DNA of 48,822 nt, from contig PAQG01000030.1 of the NCBI GenBank assembly GCA_002709645.1, positions 1 to 48,822 of the forward strand, in the 5' to 3' direction. A program made the translations under genes and the position numbers. This DNA comes from Acidimicrobiaceae bacterium (GTDB lineage: Bacteria; Actinomycetota; Acidimicrobiia; Acidimicrobiales; UBA8592). Shown piece by piece: positions 38,564 through 45,690 of this stretch; the stretch's first letter is position 1, and the number at the start of each line of letters is the position of its first letter. Below the pieces are notes generated by a model. The model did no database searches. It worked only from the letters and a program-made list of their open reading frames with translations, and was not told where the DNA came from.

Positions 38564-38821
38564 TTAATCCAATGGCGGAAGATCTCCGAAATTGAGACCT
38601 AAAGGTGGGTCAGGCTCATGGTCGTCACTAGCTTCAGATATCTCAACTGAAGTTTTGTCAGGCTCTAAGATCTCACCAACAGCTATCATTGCTGCACCTA
38701 GGATTACCGCTCCTGGTCCTTTAGTTTTTTTGCTTGCATTCGGTTCAGAGGGGTCATTTTCGGTTGTATCAAGTTCCATAACATAGTTTGCCATGGAAAA
38801 ATTCTTATTCCTTAGGGACAT
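38564..38821 (-). CDS. Small acidic protein of unknown function
   Basis: The 85-aa frame is rich in Asp, Glu and Pro, especially at the C-terminus (DDHEPDPPLGLNFGDLPPLD). A small hydrophobic stretch (about 34-48, GPGAVILGAAMIAVG) could be a short membrane or buried helix. No family is recognised. The start is unclear: ATG at 38821 has no ribosome-binding site, while ATG at 38794 has AAGGA 14 nt upstream. It converges on dprE1 with two nt between the stops and diverges from the SDR gene. Coding is supported by its composition and by the lack of any other explanation for the interval. Confidence 0.55.
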   Translation of the reverse strand: MSLRNKNFSMANYVMELDTTENDPSEPNASKKTKGPGAVILGAAMIAVGEILEPDKTSVEISEASDDHEPDPPLGLNFGDLPPLD

Positions 38822-38956
38822 TTAATTGTGCCGTGATTTTTCTTTTCTCTTACTAGTAATGATCTTCTTTGAAAGGAACAAAGCAGGATTTGTGTTTAGA
38901 ATACTCATACGTTTTAAATAGGAATGCTCTCGTTACCTTGAAGGCTAGGAGGACTT

Positions 38957-39838
38957 ATGTTAATTGCAGTGACTGGCGCAACAGGGTTTATAGGTTCTGC
39001 ATTATGCAATTTTCTTAAGGAACAAGGACATTCCGTGCTTTCGGTTGGTCGACGCTCTGGTAGCGACGTTATATGGAATCCTTCTAATGGCGAGATAGAT
39101 GCTCAAAAATTAACTGGAGTTGAAGCCGTTATTCATTTAGCTGGTGAGAATATCGCCTCTCAACGCTGGACAGATAAGCAAAAAAAACGAATCTTTGATA
39201 GTCGTGTCGAAGGAACTTCGCTTTTGTCCAAGACGTTAGCTGAAATGCCTAATCCGCCTAGCGTTCTTTTGAGTGGGTCGGCGATTGGTATCTATGGCAA
39301 TCGAGGTGATGAAGCACTAGATGAAGAATCTAGCCATGGTAAAGGGTTCCTAGCTGATGTTGTAAAGAATTGGGAAAGCGCTACTTTAGTTGCTGAAAAT
39401 GCTGGGATACGAGTTACGCATTTACGAACTGGACTAGTTCAGTCGCCATCTGATGGAATGTTAAAGAAAACACTTCCACTTTTTAAGCTTGGCTTAGGAG
39501 GAAGAATGGGAAGTGGAAAACAATTCTGGAGTTGGATTTCTCTAGAGGATGAGATCCGGTTAATTAGCTGGCTTTTAACAAACGAGATCTCTGGACCAGT
39601 GAATTTAACAGCGCCAAACCCTGTTACGAATGCTGAATTTACCGATGTGTTAGGCACAGTTTTGAAACGGCCTACACTCCTTCCTGTCCCTCTATTCGGG
39701 CCTCGCCTACTTTTGGGTAAAGAATTAGCGAATGAATTAATTCAGAACAGTCTGAGAGTTTTTCCTCAAAGGGCCCTTGGTAATGGTTTCATATTCAAAC
39801 ATGCTCATTTGGACGAAGCATTTGCTGAAATTCTTTGA
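38957..39838 (+). CDS. TIGR01777/SDR39U1-family NAD-dependent epimerase-like protein
   Basis: The 293-aa protein is an extended short-chain dehydrogenase of the YfcH/SDR39U1 type. It has the GATGFIGSAL nucleotide motif, HLAGENIASQRWTDKQKKRI and SGSAIGIYGNRGDE, which are family hallmarks. Bacterial members have no agreed substrate; some work links the family to envelope or stress. Strong ribosome-binding site AGGAGG lies five nt before the ATG. It begins a three-gene unit with a SRPBCC protein and a HAD phosphatase; the next ATG starts two nt after the stop. Confidence 0.9.
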   Translation: MLIAVTGATGFIGSALCNFLKEQGHSVLSVGRRSGSDVIWNPSNGEIDAQKLTGVEAVIHLAGENIASQRWTDKQKKRIFDSRVEGTSLLSKTLAEMPNPPSVLLSGSAIGIYGNRGDEALDEESSHGKGFLADVVKNWESATLVAENAGIRVTHLRTGLVQSPSDGMLKKTLPLFKLGLGGRMGSGKQFWSWISLEDEIRLISWLLTNEISGPVNLTAPNPVTNAEFTDVLGTVLKRPTLLPVPLFGPRLLLGKELANELIQNSLRVFPQRALGNGFIFKHAHLDEAFAEIL

Positions 39839-39839
39839 T

Positions 39840-40298
39840 ATGAGTAGGGATCCTGACGTGCCATCATCAAGAAAAGTTTCTGTTTCCATGATTGCGCCTT
39901 TCCCCAAGGACTTGGTCTTTTCGATAATTACAAACCCTGCGGAACATAAGAATTTTGATGGCTCTGGGACTGTAAAGGATTTAGTTGATGGTGCACGCAT
40001 TACCGGAATTGGGGATGTATTTCGAATCAAAATGCGAATGTGGGGAATTTCTTACAGAATAAAAAATACGGTTATGGAATACTCTGAGGGTGTTGTAGTA
40101 GCTTGGGCCCATCTAGGGAAGCATCGTTGGCGTTACGAACTTGAAGAAGTAAGTGAAGGGACCCTAATTACTGAAACGTTTGACTGGTCCTACTCTGTTT
40201 TCCCATGGTTGATTGAGTTTGTTGGATATCCGGAATCACACCCTTCTCGGATGGAAAGAAGCCTTAAAGCATTGATCCATTTTCTTGAAGAACAATGA
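39840..40298 (+). CDS. SRPBCC (START-like) ligand-binding protein
   Basis: The 152-aa protein is a helix-grip SRPBCC domain with a MIAPFPKDLVFSIITNPAEH start and an ETFDWSYSVFPW segment near the C-terminus. Such domains bind hydrophobic ligands and include polyketide cyclases and lipid carriers. The ATG at 39840 was chosen because it directly follows the previous stop; a longer frame from 39777 would overlap. Its stop overlaps the HAD gene by four nt. The ligand is unknown; co-occurrence with a YfcH-like dehydrogenase, often seen fused or adjacent, supports a common pathway. Confidence 0.82.
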   Translation: MSRDPDVPSSRKVSVSMIAPFPKDLVFSIITNPAEHKNFDGSGTVKDLVDGARITGIGDVFRIKMRMWGISYRIKNTVMEYSEGVVVAWAHLGKHRWRYELEEVSEGTLITETFDWSYSVFPWLIEFVGYPESHPSRMERSLKALIHFLEEQ

Positions 40299-40864
40299 CA
40301 TTGAGACGCATAGCTGCATTTGATTTTGATGGAACGATTACAAGGCGCGATACGTTATTTCCATTCTTACGCCAGTATGGAACAGTAAATCTGATTCAAG
40401 CAGCCTTTTGGACATTTGTGGCTCGGAAACCACAGGGTTGGCGTGAGAGTCTGAAAGCTAATACTTTAAGAAAGATTTTTGCAGGAAAACAACTTCAGAA
40501 CTTTGAAGATGATGGGAAATCTTATGCTTATACTCTGCCGTCTCTATATCGTGATGATGTTCTTTCCATGATTTCGTACCATCGCGATGCGGGGCATGAG
40601 TTGATCTTAATTACTGCTTCGCTCGGGTGTTATGCGCGACCAGCAGCTGAGGAACTTGGATTTGATCATGTGATTGCTGTTGAGTTAACTTCGCATGCTG
40701 GTCGGTTAACTGGTGAAATGTCTAATAGGAATGTGCGTGGATCAGAAAAGGCGCGTCGCCTAAGAGACTGGCTTGGGTCAAGCGATGCTGAGATATGGGC
40801 ATACGGAAACTCTTCTGGTGACAAAGAGATGCTACTAATGGCTGATCATCAAAAGTGGATTTAG
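40295..40864 (+). CDS. HAD-IB family phosphatase
   Basis: The 189-aa protein has DFDGTIT (nucleophile Asp), the threonine of motif II in LITAS and motif III/IV GNSSGDKEML, as in SerB-like and glycerophosphate phosphatases. The HAD-IB type often acts in phospholipid or serine metabolism. The four-nt overlap (ATGA) with the SRPBCC gene implies coupled translation. The C-terminus ends soon after motif IV (MADHQKWI), slightly short for the family but with all catalytic motifs present. The substrate is not predictable. Confidence 0.88.
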   Translation: MTLRRIAAFDFDGTITRRDTLFPFLRQYGTVNLIQAAFWTFVARKPQGWRESLKANTLRKIFAGKQLQNFEDDGKSYAYTLPSLYRDDVLSMISYHRDAGHELILITASLGCYARPAAEELGFDHVIAVELTSHAGRLTGEMSNRNVRGSEKARRLRDWLGSSDAEIWAYGNSSGDKEMLLMADHQKWI

Positions 40865-40873
40865 ATTTAGAGC

Positions 40874-41839
40874 CTATTTGATCGCTACTGGGTTGACAGG
40901 TGAACCTATGCCGCCGACAAAGGGTTGGGGGCTTGCTTCTAGAAGGAAGTCCCATTGTCCATCTTGAAGGCAATCTTCGGCTAATTCTTCCAAATCCCAA
41001 TTTTGCCCTTGTGTTAGCCCCATCATGACGAGATTTATGCAATGTATTGGCAAGATCGCTCCAGGGACGCTTGGGTCCCATGGCATTACTTCAAATGTAA
41101 TTGTGTCTGTAGCTACAGCAGCGATTTCTCGTTCATGAAAAAACTCTACAGCTCCGAGTCCTACGCCCGGAAAGCCAGGCATAGGAGCCCCCTCTACTGG
41201 GCTTCCACTGCCATATGACAAAATATCACCACTGCGTGCTTTAGCCATCATGCCCGTGCGAAGTAAAAGGATATCTCCAGACCGAACTTCCACTCCTTGT
41301 TTTTTTTCAGCATTTTCACAGTCCTGATAACTTATCGCATGCCCTCCTGGTAATTCATCTACATCATACAAAGACGCTATATCTAGGAGAACTCCCCTAC
41401 TAGTGAGTGTTCCTATCTTCTCTATCCCGCAGACGGAAGCCCCATCATAAGTTATCGTTTCTGCTTCTCGCCCTCCATATATTTTTCCATTCCAACTTGC
41501 ATGGCAAAGGCCATCCCAATGAGTAGCAGCTTGCAATCCCATTGTGACGACATCATCAGATGTGCAGAATTGTGATGGGTCCCCTATGACCGGTGTATTC
41601 AACTGAACCATTGTTCGAAGGGGATTGATTCTTCCCGGCATTGAACCCAACTGGAGGCCGCCTTGGTGTTGAAGTGGAAATGCAAGTGAGAATCTTTTTC
41701 CTGTCTTAACGCATTTCATTGCTTCTTTAACTACTTCGTCTGTAATAAAATTAACGGTTCCTCGCTCGTCGTCGTCTCCCCAACGTCCCCAGTTTTTAAC
41801 TTTTTCTCCTAGGTCAATTATTTCCTGCGGGTATGGCAT
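40874..41839 (-). CDS. Cyclase-family metal-dependent hydrolase (kynurenine formamidase-like)
   Basis: The 321-aa protein belongs to the family that includes bacterial kynurenine formamidase and other ring- or amide-opening hydrolases. The metal motif is THWDGLCH, followed by a GVLLDIA segment and TGMM. It is longer than KynB (about 210 aa) and matches the approximately 320-aa branch common in Actinobacteria. The ATG at 41839 has AAAGGG about six nt upstream. Substrates of this branch are mostly uncharacterised. It follows rnhA by 90 nt and may be read from its own promoter. Confidence 0.82.
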   Translation of the reverse strand: MPYPQEIIDLGEKVKNWGRWGDDDERGTVNFITDEVVKEAMKCVKTGKRFSLAFPLQHQGGLQLGSMPGRINPLRTMVQLNTPVIGDPSQFCTSDDVVTMGLQAATHWDGLCHASWNGKIYGGREAETITYDGASVCGIEKIGTLTSRGVLLDIASLYDVDELPGGHAISYQDCENAEKKQGVEVRSGDILLLRTGMMAKARSGDILSYGSGSPVEGAPMPGFPGVGLGAVEFFHEREIAAVATDTITFEVMPWDPSVPGAILPIHCINLVMMGLTQGQNWDLEELAEDCLQDGQWDFLLEASPQPFVGGIGSPVNPVAIK

Positions 41840-41929
41840 TATTGTCCCTTTCAATTGCTGCAACCGTAGTGGAAGCTAGTACCTGCACTCAAGCCTGTTG
41901 TTATATCTCATAACTTCATTCCTTAGAGT

Positions 41930-42400
41930 TTATGGAAGAATGATTTCATTTGGGGGTTCGGATCCTTCTCGAGTTTTTTGGAGATACCCAGCCTCGACGG
42001 CTAATTGGTCTGCAAAATCATTCCATTCATTCCCTGTATGACCTTTGACCCAGGTAAAGATAACATCATCTCGCTGTTGAACTTCTTCTATAAAAGGTTC
42101 CCAAAGATCCCTGTTCGCTACTGGTTTCCTCTGACTATTTTTCCAATCCCTCTTTAACCAGCCTTTCCACCAGCCATCATTGAAACATTTCACAACATAG
42201 GTTGAATCGCTCACAATCTCAATTGGGCCCTGATTTTGCAACACTGCTTCGTATGCTGCGGTAAGTTCCATACGTTGATTCGTTGTTTGTAAAGCATTTC
42301 CGGAAGCGAAATTTCCGTAAGGGACGATCCAGGCCCAACCGCCTGGCCCTGGATTGCCGCTACAAGCACCATCAGTGAAAATCTGCTTCCTTAAACTCAT
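41930..42400 (-). CDS. rnhA: Ribonuclease HI
   Basis: RNase HI cuts the RNA strand of RNA-DNA hybrids, removing primers and R-loops. The 156-aa protein has FTDGACSGNPGPGGWAW (Asp10), the catalytic glutamate in QRMELTAAYEA, the aspartate in IVSDSTYVV and WVKGHTGNEWNDFAD. All four catalytic acidic residues and the histidine are present. The ATG overlaps the stop of the alpha/beta hydrolase by four nt, so translation is coupled. The basic handle region (WWKGWLKRDWK) is present. Confidence 0.96.
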   Translation of the reverse strand: MSLRKQIFTDGACSGNPGPGGWAWIVPYGNFASGNALQTTNQRMELTAAYEAVLQNQGPIEIVSDSTYVVKCFNDGWWKGWLKRDWKNSQRKPVANRDLWEPFIEEVQQRDDVIFTWVKGHTGNEWNDFADQLAVEAGYLQKTREGSEPPNEIILP

Positions 42401-43203
42401 AGTTGCTCTTCTTGTTTGGGAAAATTCTGACCTATGGTCATGCTGTTCAGGTTTGAACGATTTACCCTATCCAACCATCCGATGAGAACCGCAGTGGTTC
42501 TTGGGTCAAATCGTAACCGATGAGTAGCTCCTTCAATTATACGAAGATCCGCGGAACCATGAGCATCTGCAATCACCCTAGCGTCAAAGGATGGGACGAC
42601 TCTATCATCAGCTCCATGCAGAACAAGCAGTGGTTTCCCTTGCATAGCCCCAGCGGATTCTATTGTTTGGATTTCAGATAATTCTTGCATCCATTCATCA
42701 AGATTCTCCGGATAATCATCGCCGGTGATAACACCAACTTTCCTTGCGTAGTTTAGAAGATCTTTCGGTTCTTCAATCCAATCATTAAAATCTGATGGAG
42801 GAGAAACAGCAGCAACGCCACTAATTTCTTCACAAAGGGCGGCTGCATTAATAGCCAAAGCACCCCCTGTTCCAAATCCTACGGCGTACACGGTTTCCAC
42901 ACTGTCAATTTTGTTGAGATGACGTGCGGCACTGATCGTGTCGTTCAACCATCCCTGTAATGAGAAGTTCCCTTCAGAATTTCCACATCCTCGGTAGGTA
43001 ATAGCGAACACGAACCATCCCAGATGATCTGAAATCAAGTCTGCCAAATCGTAATATGATTGAGCCGAATCTTTCTCGCCAATTAATACGGAAGGGAACC
43101 CATGACACAAAACCAAACCTGTGGCTTTCCCTCCATTGGTTAAATGTGGTTCCGTTAAGCGACCCACTAGTTTCAAACCATCGGATTCAAAGTGATGTGC
43201 CAC
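42397..43203 (-). CDS. Alpha/beta hydrolase-fold protein lacking the nucleophile serine
   Basis: The fold is clear from the LCHGFPS oxyanion loop, the aspartate in HGADDRVVPS and the C-terminal histidine in GATHRLRFDP. The nucleophile elbow reads VGFGTGG (Gly111 with the start below), where family members normally have GFSTGG. The protein may be non-catalytic or act by another residue. The GTG at 43203 was chosen because it follows the 63-aa gene's stop by 13 nt; a longer frame from 43311 would run through that gene. It overlaps rnhA by four nt. Substrate and role are unknown. Confidence 0.78.
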   Translation of the reverse strand: MAHHFESDGLKLVGRLTEPHLTNGGKATGLVLCHGFPSVLIGEKDSAQSYYDLADLISDHLGWFVFAITYRGCGNSEGNFSLQGWLNDTISAARHLNKIDSVETVYAVGFGTGGALAINAAALCEEISGVAAVSPPSDFNDWIEEPKDLLNYARKVGVITGDDYPENLDEWMQELSEIQTIESAGAMQGKPLLVLHGADDRVVPSFDARVIADAHGSADLRIIEGATHRLRFDPRTTAVLIGWLDRVNRSNLNSMTIGQNFPKQEEQL

Positions 43204-43216
43204 GTAATTAATCTCG

Positions 43217-43408
43217 TTATATTTTTTTGTGTCGGTAGCCGCGATTGCGGGCTTCTGGCAGAGTGTCCGGGCTAAAAACAAGATATTTTTCGGATTCAAT
43301 GAGTTCTTCAATAACCTGTTCGTTCGCTATCTCGTCCAAATCGTAAACGTACTGATTTCTTTTATCCCCGAGCCATCGAAAGTGTTCTACGCGCGTTGGT
43401 CGTTTCAT
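43217..43408 (-). CDS. Conserved-looking 63-aa protein of unknown function
   Basis: The protein has a WLGDKR motif followed by VYDLDEI and a C-terminal FSPDTLPEARNRGY. I recall similar short proteins in Actinobacteria, but no function is known to me. The ATG has a near-perfect GGAGG ribosome-binding site five nt upstream, the strongest evidence that it is real. It is preceded by a structured leader RNA that ends in a strong terminator, so expression may be controlled by attenuation. The alpha/beta hydrolase, rnhA and cyclase genes follow on the same strand. Confidence 0.8.
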   Translation of the reverse strand: MKRPTRVEHFRWLGDKRNQYVYDLDEIANEQVIEELIESEKYLVFSPDTLPEARNRGYRHKKI

Positions 43409-43470
43409 GTATCCTCCAGTTGCTTCAAGTTTAGGAAAGTGGGGGGATCTTGGCGACCATTCCTAATAAA

Positions 43471-43500
43471 AGATGGGGAAACTCAAAAGTTTCCCCATCT
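43471..43500 (-). terminator. Strong rho-independent terminator or attenuator
   Basis: A perfect 13-bp stem (AGATGGGGAAACT with its reverse complement) closes a four-nt loop. It is followed on the minus strand by TTTATTAGG. It is by far the best hairpin in the window. It would stop transcripts 63 nt before the 63-aa gene. Confidence 0.8.
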
Positions 43501-43581
43501 CTCCTGGTTCACGAAAAACGTTCCATGGATTGGATCAGGTGGGACCGGACCTGACCGTTTCACGCGGGTGACCAGTGGATT

Positions 43582-43632
43582 TCACTTAATGGTCCAGGGG
43601 CCGCTAATGGCTGGCCACCTCCAAGGTCCCAT
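43582..43632 (-). CDS. Possible Trp-rich leader peptide
   Basis: Inside the structured leader an ATG opens a 16-codon frame, MGPWRWPAISGPWTIK, with three tryptophan codons. Trp-rich short frames before a terminator are typical of ribosome-mediated attenuation. However, the extended ribosome-binding site lies about 24 nt upstream, too far for a usual start. The genes downstream are not tryptophan genes. This is a hypothesis only. Confidence 0.22.
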   Translation of the reverse strand: MGPWRWPAISGPWTIK

Positions 43633-43736
43633 AAATTTTACTACTCAGTTGGACCACCTCCTTTCGTTGGTAAAACCGATACTAAATCAAGTAATCGGAA
43701 GAATAGAAGTATTTACAAAAGCTTTTGAGATTATCT

Positions 43737-44207
43737 TTAGCTTTCAATTTCTCCGAATTTGGTTTCATCAACAGCAGATCCGATCGCTCCAACCGTTACC
43801 AAATATTGGTTAACTAACTCGGTGACGCAAACAATATCAACCGCTTCAATTTCAAGGTTATTCTCTATAGCTTGCGCATATAACTGATCTACAAGTTCGT
43901 CTTCGTGAGCGAATACGGTTTCAATAGATCTTGAAGCTTCCTCTGCGAGAAAGTCAACAGAGCCATAAGTTGCTATTCCACGTTGTCGGAAATAAGTGAG
44001 TTCCCATTTAATAAGAAGTTCTACATCTTGGTAAGAAAGCCTTCCAGTTATTGCCTCTGGTAAATTATCGGCAACGTAATCGGTGGCTTTATCAATATCG
44101 AAAATAACTTGTTCTGGCGTGTAGCGGAGATTTGCAGACACTGAGACGATTGCGAACCAAGCTGCAGCAATGACTACAACTGAAGCGACAGAAATATAGA
44201 TCCACAT
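43737..44207 (-). CDS. Small membrane-anchored protein of unknown function
   Basis: The protein begins with one membrane segment (about 2-24). A soluble, acidic helical region of about 130 residues follows, with no motif I recognise. Its DVELLIKWEL and VCVTELVNQYL stretches look like amphipathic helices. The ATG at 44207 is preferred; a TAACGT hexamer lies nine nt upstream. A TTG nine nt further upstream is in frame but would abut that hexamer. It diverges from the MBL hydrolase gene. After the stop, a 12-nt palindrome CAAAAGCTTTTG (43716-43727) could be a weak terminator or operator. Confidence 0.68.
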   Translation of the reverse strand: MWIYISVASVVVIAAAWFAIVSVSANLRYTPEQVIFDIDKATDYVADNLPEAITGRLSYQDVELLIKWELTYFRQRGIATYGSVDFLAEEASRSIETVFAHEDELVDQLYAQAIENNLEIEAVDIVCVTELVNQYLVTVGAIGSAVDETKFGEIES

Positions 44208-44268
44208 AATGCACAAACGTTAGCCGTTTATGCAATGAAGCAGTAATCTTCAGATAGGAGGAAGTTAC

Positions 44269-44877
44269 ATGTCTACTTTGCATTTCAAAGACTCGGAACT
44301 AGAGATACACAAAATTGTTGTTGGACCCATGGACAATAATGTCTTTGTTCTTAGGTGCAGAGAGACTGGAGAAGGCCTTCTCATTGATGCAGCAAACGAA
44401 CACGAACGCCTTTTGGAGTTATGTGAATCGTTGAACGTGAGACAAGTTTTGGAAACGCACGGCCATTGGGATCATATTCAAGCTGTTCCTCACGTACGTG
44501 ATGCCGGATATTCAGTACATGTCACGCAGCAAGATGCACATATGTTAGATAGCTACGACGAGATCCTCGAGGATGACTCTGTGGTTTCTGTTGGGAGGTT
44601 GACGCTAGAAACGATCCATACTCCAGGACATACCCCCGGTTCCATGTGTTTCAAGGTCAAGGGACGTCCTATATTGTTTAGCGGTGATACATTGTTCCCT
44701 GGTGGGCCTGGAGCCACCCAGTTTGAAGGTGGTGACTTCAATACAATTATTGAATCAATTGACCGTCGTCTTTTTACTCTTGATGCTGAGACTCTGGTGC
44801 TTCCCGGCCATGGAGATAACACCCGCATTATTGATGAACGACCGAATTTAGATACTTGGATTGAGCGTGGTTGGTGA
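44269..44877 (+). CDS. MBL-fold hydrolase, glyoxalase II-like
   Basis: The 202-aa protein has the metallo-beta-lactamase metal motif HGHWDH (His64, His66, Asp68, His69). It also has HTPGSM, SGDTLFPGGPG and LPGHGD, giving a complete dinuclear site. It resembles short glyoxalase II-like hydrolases that act on thioesters; specificity is not known. Ribosome-binding site AGGAGG lies about eight nt before the ATG. The gene precedes sufC by 66 nt but sufC has its own promoter-like hexamer. A persulfide dioxygenase role near Fe-S genes is possible but not supported by specific residues. Confidence 0.87.
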   Translation: MSTLHFKDSELEIHKIVVGPMDNNVFVLRCRETGEGLLIDAANEHERLLELCESLNVRQVLETHGHWDHIQAVPHVRDAGYSVHVTQQDAHMLDSYDEILEDDSVVSVGRLTLETIHTPGHTPGSMCFKVKGRPILFSGDTLFPGGPGATQFEGGDFNTIIESIDRRLFTLDAETLVLPGHGDNTRIIDERPNLDTWIERGW

Positions 44878-44932
44878 GTCAGATTTCACTAAGAATTAGC
44901 ACTACACCAATAGGGTTAATTACTTTGCTAGA

Positions 44933-44938
44933 TAAACT
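44933..44938 (+). promoter_or_regulatory. -10 element (TAAACT), leaderless sufC
   Basis: TAAACT is five nt before the GTG of sufC, and no ribosome-binding site is present. Confidence 0.38.
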
Positions 44939-44943
44939 TCAGT

Positions 44944-45690
44944 GTGGCTAATGCTTTGCTTGAAATCACGGACTTGCATATTCATGCTGAGGACGGGACA
45001 AAAATTCTTAATGGTATCTCTCTTACGGTCAACGAAGGAGAAGTCCATGCCCTTATGGGTCCAAATGGATGTGGGAAATCTACGTTAGCGTCCAGTCTTT
45101 TAGGTTCTCCCGAATATGTGGTTGAGAAAGGAACTATCAAATTCAAAGGGGAAGATATAACTTCCTTGGATTCTTCCGAGCGTGGGAAGAAAGGAATGTT
45201 CTTAGCTTTCCAATATCCGCAGGAATTTCCTGGAGTATCTGTCTTAAATTTTCTTCGCCAAACTGTTGAAGCGAGAACCTCTAAAGAGATCTCTATTCTC
45301 AATCTTCGTAAACAAATGCTCTCTTGGATGGAAAGATTAGATATGGATTCTGCTTTCGCTGACCGGTATCTGAACGAGGGTTTCTCAGGTGGGGAGAAGA
45401 AAAGAAACGAAATTTTACAGATGGCCCTTCTTGAACCTGATTTTGCTGTTCTTGATGAAACTGACTCTGGGTTAGATATAGACGCTCTTCAAGTTGTTGC
45501 CAATGGTGTCAACGAAATCAGGTCATCTAGACCACAGTTAGGTGTATTGACCATCACCCATTATCAGCGTCTCCTTGATCACCTCAAACCTAGCCACGTT
45601 CACATACTGGTCGAAGGGGTAATTGTTGATTCGGGTGGTTTTGAATTGGTTGAGAAACTTGATTCCGAAGGCTATGAGGCCTGGCTATGA
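44944..45690 (+). CDS. sufC: Fe-S assembly ATPase SufC
   Basis: SufC is the ABC-type ATPase of the SufBCD scaffold that builds Fe-S clusters. The 248-aa protein has Walker A GPNGCGKST, the SGGEKKRNE signature, Walker B AVLDETDSGLD and a distal ITHYQR histidine. The start is GTG without a Shine-Dalgarno. The stop overlaps sufS by four nt. SufB and SufD, the usual upstream partners, are not next to it; the preceding gene is an MBL hydrolase. They must lie elsewhere in the genome if the pathway is complete. Confidence 0.96.
   Translation: MANALLEITDLHIHAEDGTKILNGISLTVNEGEVHALMGPNGCGKSTLASSLLGSPEYVVEKGTIKFKGEDITSLDSSERGKKGMFLAFQYPQEFPGVSVLNFLRQTVEARTSKEISILNLRKQMLSWMERLDMDSAFADRYLNEGFSGGEKKRNEILQMALLEPDFAVLDETDSGLDIDALQVVANGVNEIRSSRPQLGVLTITHYQRLLDHLKPSHVHILVEGVIVDSGGFELVEKLDSEGYEAWL

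Larger units (their letters stand above)
43466..43671 (-). ncRNA. Candidate structured leader or small RNA ending in a terminator
   Basis: The 328-nt gap between two minus-strand genes is GC-richer than its surroundings and full of complementary arms. GGTCCA (43591-43596) pairs with TGGACC (43650-43655), and GATCAGG (43533-43539) pairs with CCTGACC (43550-43556, one wobble). A TAGTAT hexamer (43684-43679) may be its -10. Near the 5' end the RNA reads AAAGGAGGTGGTCC, an extended match to the 16S anti-Shine-Dalgarno end. It ends in the terminator at 43471-43500, before the 63-aa gene. It could be an attenuator leader or an independent small RNA. No known RNA family is recognised with confidence. 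Confidence 0.5.

Noticed and set aside
38873-38935. Plus-strand 20-codon frame before the SDR gene
   Set aside because: It has no ribosome-binding site, no sequence character and stops before the real gene's AGGAGG; more likely promoter DNA.
43531-43560. Signal recognition particle RNA (GTCAGGTCCGG on the minus strand)
   Set aside because: Only this short match is present. The conserved GGAAGGAAGCAGC loop and the flanking stem of SRP RNA are missing.
43229-43813. 194-codon plus-strand open frame
   Set aside because: It runs antisense through the 63-aa gene, the leader RNA and the end of the next gene. It has no ribosome-binding site or recognisable domain, and its openness follows from the structured RNA and genes on the other strand.
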